The notes beneath the pieces are model-generated. The model did no database searches. It saw only the letters and a list, made by a program, of their open reading frames with translations, and was not told where the DNA came from. DNA of 35,749 bases, taken from Bacillota bacterium (GTDB lineage Bacteria > Bacillota > Bacilli > Alicyclobacillales > SLC66). This document shows, one piece after another, positions 1 to 7,220 of the stretch; position 1 is the first letter of the stretch; each line of letters starts with the position of its first letter. The stretch is from NCBI GenBank assembly GCA_026627345.1, contig JAPNUP010000081.1, positions 1 to 35,749 of the forward strand, read 5' to 3'. Made by a program: the position numbers and the translations under genes.

Positions 1-755
1 ACCATCAGATACCCGACTAATAAGATGATGCAGACGGTCAACGTCAGGCTGACTGGTCCGCGACCAAACCCAAGTCCACCATACGCTTTCTCGACACCAA
101 ACCAATCGGCGAAGGAGGCGCCGACCGGACGCGTCATAATGTAAGCAAACCAGAAGGCTGCGATGTCGTTCAGTCCAAACATCCGATACGCGATCAGAGG
201 CAGGAACATCAGCACCGCGAAGACAATTCCTGAGGTGGCGTAGCCAAGACTGAGTGTGGTGGCGGTCATATCGCCAATGGCCGTGCCGAAAGCGAAGGCT
301 GCTAGCACCGTGAGCCAGTAAAAGATTTCCCTTCTGCGCGTGTATATACTGTGTATGGAGAGGGTGCCTTCAGTTATCTTCCAAGCGATGAGAAGGGCAA
401 CCATGACAGCGAAGAAAAAGAGCGTAGAATCCAGATAGGGCACGCCGAGAACGATGTGCGTCGCATCCGCTGCCATGGTGCCAAATATACTGACCATGAC
501 GACGACGAGCCAGTATACCCACGTCACATACCGTTTGACGGAGAATTGGAGGAGCAAGGAGACTACCAAACCGATAAAGCCGAGTGCAACTGCCAGGTAG
601 TGATTCATATGTAAGACTAAAAAATCGGATGTCGCTTCCCCCATCGCCGTCGTCAACAGCTTGATGAGCCAAAAGTAAACCGTGATCTCGGGCACCTTGC
701 TCATCGCAGCTCGCGATGGCCGTGGGCGCGTCGTGCATACAGTATGATCTGACAT
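1..755 (-). CDS. COG4705-like multipass membrane protein, 3' end beyond window
   Basis: The reverse strand is open from an ATG at 755 to the window edge, giving 251 visible codons with no stop. A GGAGG ribosome binding site (766-770) lies 9 bases upstream. The product is very hydrophobic, with about seven or eight membrane segments. The near-N-terminal stretch SKVPEITVYFWLIKLL and the motif MGEATSD resemble the COG4705 family, described as membrane-anchored proteins of unknown biochemical function. I see four related motifs: GEATSDF, GTMAADAT, GTAIGDMT and GASFADW. Each follows an aromatic-Trp segment such as YFW, VYW, FYW or FWF, so the protein looks internally repeated. It lies just downstream of the skin-like recombinase on the same strand and so probably belongs to the element. 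Family assignment is from memory of motif similarity; function is unknown. Confidence 0.75.
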   Translation of the reverse strand, partial: MSDHTVCTTRPRPSRAAMSKVPEITVYFWLIKLLTTAMGEATSDFLVLHMNHYLAVALGFIGLVVSLLLQFSVKRYVTWVYWLVVVMVSIFGTMAADATHIVLGVPYLDSTLFFFAVMVALLIAWKITEGTLSIHSIYTRRREIFYWLTVLAAFAFGTAIGDMTATTLSLGYATSGIVFAVLMFLPLIAYRMFGLNDIAAFWFAYIMTRPVGASFADWFGVEKAYGGLGFGRGPVSLTLTVCIILLVGYLM

Positions 756-890
756 GGTGCGGGGCCTCCAGGTGCAATAGATGATAGCGCGCCTATGCGC
801 GGCAACATCTACTTTGCCTGAGATGCCGGGCCATTGCAACTGAGACTCATAGCGACTCCAGCCTAACCACTCAACGGCAACAAATGCTCA

Positions 891-2420
891 CTAGAATGTC
901 ACAATATCTATGGCCTCTGTATCCGCGTGCACGTGAATCTCGCGGATCACAGTGCGTAGCAGGGCTCGCTTCACAGCTGCCGTCGCCCCTGCCCCTGCCT
1001 CTGCACGCTCGACGTCTTGCAGATGCGCCCACAGGCACTGCAGCCTCTCGCGCGTGGAAGATGCGCTGCCGTAACTAGTAGTAGCCGTTTCGTCAGCGCG
1101 CGCAAGCGCCTGAAGCTGGGCCTCCAGACGTTTGCGCTTTTCGCTAATCGCCATGAGTTTATCGCGAACATCTTTCGGATCGATAGCAGAGTCGCCAAGC
1201 CAGTCGAGGAGTCGACTGCTCGTCTCCGCAAGACGAGTCAACTGCACTTCCACTTGCCTTTGCATTTCTGTCGTTGCCGTCGGCATGCTGATATCCTCGT
1301 CTAAAGAGTCGAAGCGACCGAGATCCGGCTCCCCCACCCACTGAAGCACGGCCTTCCAGACTGCACATTCGAGATCGTCGGTAGCCAGATAGAGGCCGCA
1401 TCCCGGATGCTTGCTACCCACCGTTTTTTTCACATCTGTGTAGTATGTGCGTACGCGTCCCCAGTTTTTCCGCCGCACCCCCGTTAGAGTGTTGCCACAC
1501 GTCGCACAGCGGAGCAAGCCACTAAGCAGATAAGAGGTAGCTGGTTGACCGGCGTAACGTCGGCGCGCCTGTTCTAATAAAGCGGCGGCAAAGTCAAAGG
1601 TCGCCCGCTCGACAAGCGCTGGAATCGGGAGTCGAATCCACTCCTCTTGCGGCCGCTCTTTCTGACGGATGCGCTCTGATGCAGCGCGGTAACGGTTACC
1701 TAGCATCCCCTCGGTATTCCACCGATTTTGGTAAAACTCGCCGATATACGCGCGATTCATGAGCATTTGCCGCACCACCTGGCGGTGAAACACAGGTGCG
1801 CCGCGTTTGGTCGGCACCCCAAGGTCCGTCAGGTAACGAGCGATGCCATTGATTCCACGCACACGCCCTTGCGGATGGGTAAACAGGTCGAAGACCAATC
1901 GCACAATCGCAGCTTCTCGATCGTTGACGACAAAGCGATCGTTTGTCGGATCGAAATCGTATCCATAGATGCGAAAGTCCCGTAATACGCGCCCTTGTCG
2001 CGCCTTTTCTCGTCGTCCACGCGACATTCGCTCGTTGATTTTCGCTTTCTCAAATTGGCTGATCGCGCCGCGCATCTGATAAAACAGTTGACCCTCAGGC
2101 GTGCGCGCATACGCGCCACTCACAAACAACAGCTCCGCTTTGGCTTCGATCTCATCAGATAAGATGAGTTGATTCATCAGTTTGCGCGAAAGCCGATCAG
2201 GGTCTAAACAGATTACTTGATGAATGAGACCATTTCTCACGTCTGCACGCAGGCGATCTAATGCCGGCCGATCGAGAAACTCGCCGGAAATTCCTTCATC
2301 CACGTACTCCTTGACCTCTGTCGTCGCCGCTTTGCTCCGGCATTCCCGCACTTGATCCAGCAGACTGAACCCGTTTTTCGCCTGTTCCTCCGTCGACACT
2401 CGTGCATAGATCGCGATCAT
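891..2420 (-). CDS. spoIVCA: large serine recombinase, SpoIVCA-like (sigK element excisionase)
   Basis: This is a 509-residue large serine recombinase, close to the size of the B. subtilis skin recombinase SpoIVCA. The N-terminus has the catalytic serine in ARVSTEEQ (Ser9) and the resolvase-core stretch DPDRLSRK. A recombinase domain follows, then a zinc ribbon (LRCATCGNTLTG, then HPGCG) and a C-terminal coiled-coil-like region. I start it at ATG 2418-2420 because the catalytic motif begins there; the frame is open further upstream. An AGAGGTG element lies about 12 bases upstream. The gene is on the same strand as the truncated sigK and starts 143 bases after its stop. By analogy it would excise the intervening DNA in the mother cell to rebuild sigK. 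The assignment as SpoIVCA rests on position; the recombinase family itself is clear. Confidence 0.9.
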   Translation of the reverse strand: MIAIYARVSTEEQAKNGFSLLDQVRECRSKAATTEVKEYVDEGISGEFLDRPALDRLRADVRNGLIHQVICLDPDRLSRKLMNQLILSDEIEAKAELLFVSGAYARTPEGQLFYQMRGAISQFEKAKINERMSRGRREKARQGRVLRDFRIYGYDFDPTNDRFVVNDREAAIVRLVFDLFTHPQGRVRGINGIARYLTDLGVPTKRGAPVFHRQVVRQMLMNRAYIGEFYQNRWNTEGMLGNRYRAASERIRQKERPQEEWIRLPIPALVERATFDFAAALLEQARRRYAGQPATSYLLSGLLRCATCGNTLTGVRRKNWGRVRTYYTDVKKTVGSKHPGCGLYLATDDLECAVWKAVLQWVGEPDLGRFDSLDEDISMPTATTEMQRQVEVQLTRLAETSSRLLDWLGDSAIDPKDVRDKLMAISEKRKRLEAQLQALARADETATTSYGSASSTRERLQCLWAHLQDVERAEAGAGATAAVKRALLRTVIREIHVHADTEAIDIVTF

Positions 2421-2539
2421 GGGGCACTCGTTCACCTCTGCAATCACTCTCGAGTAAAGTCTTGAAAAATGCGCGACGGCAATCGGCTGCAAAGGGGCCT
2501 TCGATCACATGTATTGGCAACATCCACACCTCTAGGGTC

Positions 2540-2569
2540 ACCTTATGACACAAAAGCGTTGTCCTATAC
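2540..2569 (-). promoter_or_regulatory. possible sporulation (sigma-E-like) promoter of the recombinase
   Basis: On the minus strand a GTATAG element (2564-2569) is followed after 16 bases by CATAAGGT (2540-2547), which resembles the sigma-E/sigma-K -10 element (CATA...T). It sits about 120 bases upstream of the recombinase start. B. subtilis spoIVCA is made in the mother cell under sigma-E, so such a promoter would fit. The match is partial and this is a tentative call. Confidence 0.3.
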
Positions 2570-2950
2570 CGCCACTGGGACTCTTCGCCGCAGGCGCGTT
2601 GACAGTAGAATCTCATTTTCAATGCAGCGTGCAGCGTATGTGGCGAACTTCGTCCCCGCGTCGGCGCGAAAACTTTTCACCGCTTTAATCAGACCAATCG
2701 TGCCAAGAGAAATCAGGTCATCTTCTTCCACTCCTGAATCTCGAAATTTCTTCGATATAAAGGCAACGAGGCGCAGGTTATGTTCCACGAGTGTGTGAAA
2801 CGCATTTTCGTCCCCTTGCGCAATGAGTTTCAGGCAGTTGCGTTCGTCTGACTCGTTTAGCGGATGCGGGAATGCCTGGTTTTTGACATACGAAACCATG
2901 CAGACGGACTCGCGTACGGCCAGAGTGATCAGTGAAGCCAAAAGTGGCAC
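2564..2950 (-). CDS. sigK: pro-sigma-K, N-terminal half of a split gene (SpoIVCB part)
   Basis: This encodes the first 115 or so residues of the mother-cell sigma factor K. The 20-residue pro-sequence ends at MVS, just before YVKNQAFPHPL, exactly where B. subtilis pro-sigma-K is cleaved. Region 1.2/2 motifs follow (NLRLVAFISKKF, GTIGLIKAVKSF, ATYAARCIENEIL). Homology stops right after ENEIL. The frame then runs through about 13 unrelated residues to TAG, so regions 3 and 4 are missing. The start is GTG at 2950 with AGGAGGG 7 bases upstream. A serine recombinase follows directly, as in the B. subtilis skin arrangement. As encoded here the product cannot be a complete sigma factor; the 3' half should lie beyond position 1. 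The intact reading frame and pro-sequence argue against simple decay. Confidence 0.92.
   Translation of the reverse strand: MPLLASLITLAVRESVCMVSYVKNQAFPHPLNESDERNCLKLIAQGDENAFHTLVEHNLRLVAFISKKFRDSGVEEDDLISLGTIGLIKAVKSFRADAGTKFATYAARCIENEILLSTRLRRRVPVAV
2605..2625 (-). other. sigK/element junction, probable recombinase attachment site
   Basis: The break point between sigK-like and element sequence lies around the minus-strand AATGA (2613-2617) in the codons for IENEIL. In B. subtilis the skin element recombines at this same stretch of sigK, with AATGA as the shared core (from memory). The exact site can only be fixed by comparison with the other junction, which is outside the window. Confidence 0.6.
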
Positions 2951-2987
2951 TCTGCTTCCCTCCTGCGCATTTCAGCTCATTCAGGTC

Positions 2988-2995
2988 ATCGTATG
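2988..2995 (-). promoter_or_regulatory. possible -10 element of the sigK promoter
   Basis: CATACGAT on the minus strand, about 38 bases upstream of the sigK GTG, resembles the sigma-E -10 element CATACAnT. I could not find a convincing -35 at the right distance, so this is weak. Confidence 0.25.
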
Positions 2996-3061
2996 TATCG
3001 GGAGCATGAAGTGTTCACAAATATGTACGACCATATTTCCCTATTCGCGGTACTTTCCCTA

Positions 3062-3090
3062 TTGCGAGATGCTGTGCAAAGTGGTAGACT
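3062..3090 (+). promoter_or_regulatory. possible sigma-A promoter of abrB
   Basis: TTGCGA (3062-3067) and TAGACT (3085-3090) are separated by 17 bases, about 125 bases upstream of the abrB start. No match to a Spo0A box (TGNCGAA) was seen in the sigK-abrB intergenic region, although abrB is Spo0A-repressed in B. subtilis. Confidence 0.35.
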
Positions 3091-3216
3091 TTCTCTAGTA
3101 AATAAGTGGTTGAAACTTAATGGCATATCGGTGCCGATCGCACAATAACCGACAGGTTAGGGGATTGCACCCGATTCTACCGCAGTTTACAACTTATAAC
3201 AGGAGGGTGTTTACAA

Positions 3217-3462
3217 ATGATGAAGTCCACAGGTATTGTCCGTAAGGTCGATGAGTTGGGGCGCGTAGTGATTCCGATCGAGTTGCGCCGTACACTCGGT
3301 ATCGGCGAGAAAGATGCACTTGAGATCTATGTTGACGGAGACCGTATCGTACTGAAGAAGTATGAGCCAGCTTGCATATTCTGCGGCCAAGCCGACGAGA
3401 TCATCCACTTTAAGGGCAAGAACATCTGCCCAAGCTGCATCGGAGAAATGTCTGCTCGCTAA
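3217..3462 (+). CDS. abrB: AbrB-family transition-state regulator with C-terminal zinc knuckle
   Basis: This is an 81-residue transcription factor. Residues 1-50 are almost identical to B. subtilis AbrB (KSTGIVRKVDELGRVVIPIE), the swapped-hairpin DNA-binding domain that forms dimers. The C-terminus differs from the B. subtilis multimerisation domain: it carries two CxxC pairs, Cys53/Cys56 and Cys71/Cys74, which probably bind zinc. Similar short zinc-bearing AbrB proteins occur in clostridia (from memory). AGGAGGGTG at 3201-3209 precedes two adjacent ATG codons; either 3217 or 3220 could be used. The gene is monocistronic, divergent from sigK and convergent with rsmI. AbrB proteins hold stationary-phase and sporulation genes off during growth. 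The DNA-binding identity is firm; the zinc role is inferred. Confidence 0.95.
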   Translation: MMKSTGIVRKVDELGRVVIPIELRRTLGIGEKDALEIYVDGDRIVLKKYEPACIFCGQADEIIHFKGKNICPSCIGEMSAR

Positions 3463-3506
3463 GCGCAGACGGCGCTCTGGCGCCTCATGATTGTGCGCCT
3501 GCCATT

Positions 3507-3534
3507 GCCCGCGTGCCTGATCTGGCACGCGGGC
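3507..3534 (+). terminator. terminator between convergent abrB and rsmI
   Basis: A perfect 11-base stem (GCCCGCGTGCC with GGCACGCGGGC, loop TGATCT) lies 45 bases after abrB and is followed by the pyrimidine-rich ATATCTCTTT on the plus strand. There is no T-run on the minus strand, so it mainly serves abrB. Confidence 0.8.
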
Positions 3535-3542
3535 ATATCTCT

Positions 3543-4415
3543 TTAGCCATCACTTTCGCGCGCATGCACAAGCGCCTGGTAGACATCGCGCTTGGTTACC
3601 CCGCTGGCCTTGGCTACGAGACGCATAGCCTCTTTTTTATCTACGCCTTCTTGCATCATGCGGGTCACTCGCGCCACGAGATCAGCCTCATCAATCACCG
3701 TCGCACGTCTTTCGGCACCCAGTTCCACATGTGATTCTCTGGCGCCTTCCAGTAAGACAACCATCTCTCCGCGCACATCCGCTGGCGCAAGTAGGGTCGC
3801 CCACTCCGACAGCGGTCCACGGTACCATGATTCATGAAGCTTGGTGAGTTCCCGCGCGACGACCAGTTCGCGGTCATCTCCGAATATGGCATGCACGTCT
3901 GCGAGCATTGCCTGCAAGCGGTGCGGAGCCTCATAAAAGAGTAGCGTTTCCGGCCGCTCGCGCAGGGTTTCCAAATGCGCGCGCCGGTGCTTCTTGTCGC
4001 GCGGCAAGAAACCAAAAAAAGAAAAATGCGTCGTCGACAGTCCAGACGCCACAAGTGCCATGACAAAAGCAGAGGGCCCGGGCAATACGACGAAAGGCAA
4101 CCCCTGTTCGATGAGCGTGCGGATAATCCCGTGTCCGGGGTCAGAGATTCCTGGCATTCCAGCGTCCGTCACGAGTGCGCCAGACTGCTCTTGCCTGAGC
4201 ATCGCCACAATCCGCTGCCCAGCCGAGTCCGTGTTGTGCTCATGATACGAGAACAGGTGATCTGGACGGATCTCAAAGTGAGTCAGCAGTTTACGAGTGT
4301 GCCTTGTGTCTTCCGCGGCGATAAAGGAGACCGTCTGTAAAACGCGTAGAGCGCGAAGGGTGATATCATCCAAATGGCCAATAGGTGTAGGTACAATGTA
4401 TAAGGTTCCTGTCAT
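3543..4415 (-). CDS. rsmI: 16S rRNA (cytidine(1402)-2'-O)-methyltransferase RsmI
   Basis: This 290-residue tetrapyrrole-methylase-fold enzyme matches RsmI, which methylates the ribose of C1402 in 16S rRNA using SAM. Visible landmarks are the N-terminal LYIVPTPIGHLDDIT, the AEDTRHTRKLL stretch, the SAM-site loop VTDAGMPGISDPG and the LPGPSAF motif. A small C-terminal helical domain ends in the helix-turn-helix-like KKEAMRLVAKASGVTKRDVYQ. It starts 9 bases after the yabA stop, so the two are probably cotranscribed. The yabB and yazA genes usually found between them in Bacillus are missing. The ribosome binding site is weak (CAGAGACG), suggesting coupling to yabA translation. Confidence 0.96.
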   Translation of the reverse strand: MTGTLYIVPTPIGHLDDITLRALRVLQTVSFIAAEDTRHTRKLLTHFEIRPDHLFSYHEHNTDSAGQRIVAMLRQEQSGALVTDAGMPGISDPGHGIIRTLIEQGLPFVVLPGPSAFVMALVASGLSTTHFSFFGFLPRDKKHRRAHLETLRERPETLLFYEAPHRLQAMLADVHAIFGDDRELVVARELTKLHESWYRGPLSEWATLLAPADVRGEMVVLLEGARESHVELGAERRATVIDEADLVARVTRMMQEGVDKKEAMRLVAKASGVTKRDVYQALVHARESDG

Positions 4416-4424
4416 CGTCTCTGA

Positions 4425-4745
4425 TCAGCCCGAACGCTGGAGGCTTTGTAAGCAAAACAGACAATCGCCTTTGCGCAAGCCACCGTAATTCACATTGCAA
4501 ATATGGTATCCATCTTCATACAATTTCCCCAAGACACGAGCTGCCTCTCCACTCGTCACAGTACCTTTCTCCATGGCATGCGTCTTTGTGCCATCGGAAA
4601 GATGCGCATTTTCAAGACTGAGTTTGCGGTTTTCCTCGGTCAATTCCTCCACCCACACGCGTAGCCGGTCGAGTTCCTCAGCAAATGCGGCCAGCTGCCC
4701 TTCGAGTAGCTGAACTTGCTCTAAGATCTTCAATGGACTTGCCAC
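4425..4745 (-). CDS. yabA: replication initiation control protein YabA
   Basis: This 106-residue protein has the YabA layout. Residues 5-48 form an N-terminal leucine-rich coiled coil (tetramerisation). After a linker comes a C-terminal zinc domain with His81, Cys83, Cys95 and Cys98 (HICN and GDCLFCLQ). YabA binds DnaA and the DnaN clamp and restrains re-initiation at oriC. The start is GTG at 4745 with AGGAGGGG about 6 bases upstream. It follows holB by only 12 bases, leaving no room for ricT/yaaT, which separates the two in B. subtilis. Confidence 0.95.
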   Translation of the reverse strand: MASPLKILEQVQLLEGQLAAFAEELDRLRVWVEELTEENRKLSLENAHLSDGTKTHAMEKGTVTSGEAARVLGKLYEDGYHICNVNYGGLRKGDCLFCLQSLQRSG

Positions 4746-4757
4746 AAGGAACCCCTC

Positions 4758-5666
4758 CTACCCTACCGGACTCAGTGAGCGAATCAGCAATGCTTCAAAC
4801 GCAGTGACAGGACTGACGTGACTTTGTAGTCGGCGGCGCTGATCCGCGAGTGCCAGTACGCACTGCGCGAGCCACCCTGCATCCGCCCGCGCATCGAGCG
4901 CATGAAGCCCCGGCGCCAGTTCACGCAAGCGGCTCTGATCTGCACTGGCACGCACAGCGACGATTTCTCGAAAAAGTGTCATCCACGCATCCACAAAGTA
5001 TAGAGCCTCATCGCCCGTAAGCTTGATGCGACCTAGTTCAGTGCTCACAGATTGCCAAGCAGTGCGGTCGCGCGCAGCCCACGCTACCGTCAATTCTACC
5101 ATCAGCTTTTGGGCCTGAGCAAACCGCTCGTCACCAAGCTGTGTACGAAGCGTCTCCCACCGCGCCTCAAGACCCTCTTGTTCACTGCGTAAGCGAACCA
5201 CTTGGCAGCGTGAACGAAGTGTCGAGAGGATCGCACTTTGGGCACGGGTTAGCAGTAAAAAGAGCCGTGCTTCTCCGGGTTCCTCGACCCATTTGAGGAT
5301 GGCGTTGCCGGCCTCGGGCGTCAGTCTTCCGGCATCGCTAAGGACGATAATGTGCATGCCTTCGCGTCCTGTCTGATGCCGATCGAGGCGAAGTGCCGCG
5401 CGCATCTGCGCGATCTTGAGCGATGCGCCGTCCGGCTCCACCCAGATGAGCCCTGGGTGATTGCCTGAGCGCACTTGTACGCAGGCGTCACACACCCCAC
5501 AGGGCGTTCCATCCACTGCGCGCGCAGTGCATAGGAGCGACTGACAAAGGTTCTGCGCGACCGCTTCCGACCGTTCGCGCACGGGATGTTCCAGGATGTA
5601 TGCATGCCCGAGTCGCTGGCGGTCGGCCCGAGTAGCAAACCACGCAAGTACTGCCTGCTCGTCCAC
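4758..5666 (-). CDS. holB: DNA polymerase III subunit delta'
   Basis: This 302-residue clamp-loader subunit works with DnaX and delta (HolA) to load the DnaN clamp. The N-terminal AAA+ domain has RLGHAYILEHP in place of a functional P-loop, as expected for delta'. A zinc module follows (Cys56, Cys59 and Cys62 in PCGVCDAC, with Cys46 nearby). The sensor stretch contains AGNAILKWVEEPGE and LRSRCQVVRL. The start is GTG 5666 with AGAGGGGG about 7 bases upstream. It sits in the standard tmk-yaaQ-yaaR-holB order. The length is slightly below that of the B. subtilis protein. Confidence 0.93.
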   Translation of the reverse strand: MDEQAVLAWFATRADRQRLGHAYILEHPVRERSEAVAQNLCQSLLCTARAVDGTPCGVCDACVQVRSGNHPGLIWVEPDGASLKIAQMRAALRLDRHQTGREGMHIIVLSDAGRLTPEAGNAILKWVEEPGEARLFLLLTRAQSAILSTLRSRCQVVRLRSEQEGLEARWETLRTQLGDERFAQAQKLMVELTVAWAARDRTAWQSVSTELGRIKLTGDEALYFVDAWMTLFREIVAVRASADQSRLRELAPGLHALDARADAGWLAQCVLALADQRRRLQSHVSPVTAFEALLIRSLSPVG

Positions 5667-5693
5667 ACTGCGCCCCCTCTTGCTCCATCACTT

Positions 5694-6140
5694 TTACAGT
5701 CGCAGACTGATCAACAGTCCTTTGATCTCTCCGATTAGATGCAAGAGATCGAGCGGTTCCTTTTGCTTGCCGATCATAGCTTCAGTAAGGGCCAGCAGAT
5801 GCTTGTCAATCTCGTCCACGGTGAGAAACTGTTTACGTCTACCCGTACGATCCACAGCCACTGCGCCAGTGGTCTGAAGGGCTTGCTTAACGACCCGATC
5901 CATCAACTTTTTCACAGACTGTTTGTAGCGAAGTGCAGCCTCCAGCGAGCCTTCAGTGACGAGCTGTTCACCTGTCGCCGTGACCTCGTCGAAGAGCTGG
6001 TCAAGCTCTTCTTCTTCACGTCTAGACACAGCGGAGTCAAGCAAAGTAGCGAATCCTTGCGCGCTGCCAGCCCGCTGTCCGCCCCCAGTCTGAACCGTAG
6101 ATGGGACGCTGGATCCCCGAGCTTGCTGATCAATCTTCAT
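5694..6140 (-). CDS. yaaR: YaaR family protein (DUF327)
   Basis: This 148-residue protein has the DUF327 pattern: a low-complexity N-terminus (about 1-30), then a mostly helical domain with ALRYKQSVKKLMDRVV and RRKQFLTVDEIDKHLL and a C-terminal IGEIKGLLISLRL. The molecular function of the family is not established. GGAGGGG ends about 7 bases before the ATG. It lies between the c-di-AMP receptor gene and holB, an order conserved in many Firmicutes. I recognise it by context and by the tail motifs. Confidence 0.9.
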   Translation of the reverse strand: MKIDQQARGSSVPSTVQTGGGQRAGSAQGFATLLDSAVSRREEEELDQLFDEVTATGEQLVTEGSLEAALRYKQSVKKLMDRVVKQALQTTGAVAVDRTGRRKQFLTVDEIDKHLLALTEAMIGKQKEPLDLLHLIGEIKGLLISLRL

Positions 6141-6175
6141 CGGATCCCCTCCGCAAGCGCTCGTTCCGACAAGGC

Positions 6176-6505
6176 CTAAAACTGTTCAAACCGGTCCACC
6201 TTCACGACAAATACAGTGGCGCCGCCTACCTGCACAGACACCGGGTAGGACACGTAGGACTCTACCTGATTGCCAAGCGGCGATAGCGGGGTCACCAGCT
6301 GCTCACGTGCGCGGCAACTCTGCTTGATAATCGTCAATACATCGTCGACTTTGTCCTCATCCACGCCAATCATAAAGGTCGTGTTGCCAGAACGCAAAAA
6401 TCCGCCTGTCGATGCGAGCTTGGTAGCGCGAATACCACCTTTGACCAGACGCTCTGACAACCGCGCCACATCTTTATCCTGGACGACTGCATAGATCAGT
6501 TTCAT
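6176..6505 (-). CDS. darA: cyclic di-AMP receptor DarA (YaaQ/PstA family)
   Basis: This 109-residue PII-like protein belongs to the YaaQ/PstA/DarA family, homotrimers that bind c-di-AMP between subunits. The start MKLIYAVVQDKD and the internal TKLASTGGFLRSGNTTFMIG are family hallmarks, including the loop that contacts the nucleotide. AAAGGAGGGG lies 6 bases before the ATG. No output partner is known for most members and none is suggested by the neighbours. Length matches the family. Confidence 0.95.
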   Translation of the reverse strand: MKLIYAVVQDKDVARLSERLVKGGIRATKLASTGGFLRSGNTTFMIGVDEDKVDDVLTIIKQSCRAREQLVTPLSPLGNQVESYVSYPVSVQVGGATVFVVKVDRFEQF

Positions 6506-6551
6506 ATGAATCCCCTCCTTTTGAAGTGAGATGCAGTCAAACGAATCTTTG

Positions 6552-7199
6552 CTAGACCAGACTGTCTTTCAGGTTGTGCCATATACGAGTCGCCAGCTCA
6601 TCGGCAGACAGTAATCCATCGAGCCATACCACACGCTCTGGATCTTCCTCGTAGATGGCCCGCAAACCCGCCCGCACGCGCTCGAAAAAGGCACTGCCAC
6701 GCCGTTCGATCCGATCTTGGCCGCCATAGGCTGACCGCCCGCTTCGCGCCAAGCGAGCCTGCGCTTCCTTCACCGGCACATCGATGACGAAGGTACGATG
6801 CGGCCGCGTCTGGCCAACAGCATGAGCATTGACAGCGCGCACTAGTGCAGGGGACATACCGGCATCACTGAGGCCATACCCTTGGTAGGCAATGCTCGCT
6901 TCGACAAAACGATCGCACACGACCACCTGGCCTGCCCTCAGCGCAGGCTCAATGACTGTCTGTACGTGCTCTGCCCGACCTGCGGCATAAAGGTATACCT
7001 CTGTCAAAGGCGTCATCTCAGAGTGCGGATCGAGTAACAATTCGCGAATCGCATCTCCGATCGCACTGCCGCCGGGCTCGCGGGTCCGTAAAAAGGGGAT
7101 CCCTTCTCGTCCCAGTCGCGCGCACAAGCGCTCTACCTGGGTCGTCTTACCCGATCCGTCCATGCCTTCAATCGTAATGAAAAGCCCTGAGCCTTGCAA
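6552..7199 (-). CDS. tmk: thymidylate kinase
   Basis: This 215-residue dTMP kinase makes dTDP for DNA synthesis. It has a P-loop (EGMDGSGKTTQ), the DR motif CDRFVEASIAYQG and an arginine-rich LID region (RIERRGSAFFERV). The only in-frame start ahead of the P-loop is TTG at 7199, preceded by a GGGTAGGGGG stretch about 11 bases away, so the start is probable rather than certain. It follows the decarboxylase gene by 21 bases in the same operon. Confidence 0.95.
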   Translation of the reverse strand: MQGSGLFITIEGMDGSGKTTQVERLCARLGREGIPFLRTREPGGSAIGDAIRELLLDPHSEMTPLTEVYLYAAGRAEHVQTVIEPALRAGQVVVCDRFVEASIAYQGYGLSDAGMSPALVRAVNAHAVGQTRPHRTFVIDVPVKEAQARLARSGRSAYGGQDRIERRGSAFFERVRAGLRAIYEEDPERVVWLDGLLSADELATRIWHNLKDSLV

Positions 7200-7220
7200 T
7201 CCGTTGCCGCCCCCTACCCG

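Noticed and set aside
2296-2622. Minus-strand frame across the sigK junction
   Set aside because: It reads out of frame through the end of sigK into the recombinase gene; both real frames explain the sequence.
3469-3482. Short GGCGC/GCGCC hairpin after abrB
   Set aside because: Only 5 pairs and directly followed by the far stronger terminator at 3507-3534.
4012-4025. A-rich homopolymer run in rsmI as a possible frameshift site
   Set aside because: The frame is intact and the codons give the family sequence FSFFGFLP.
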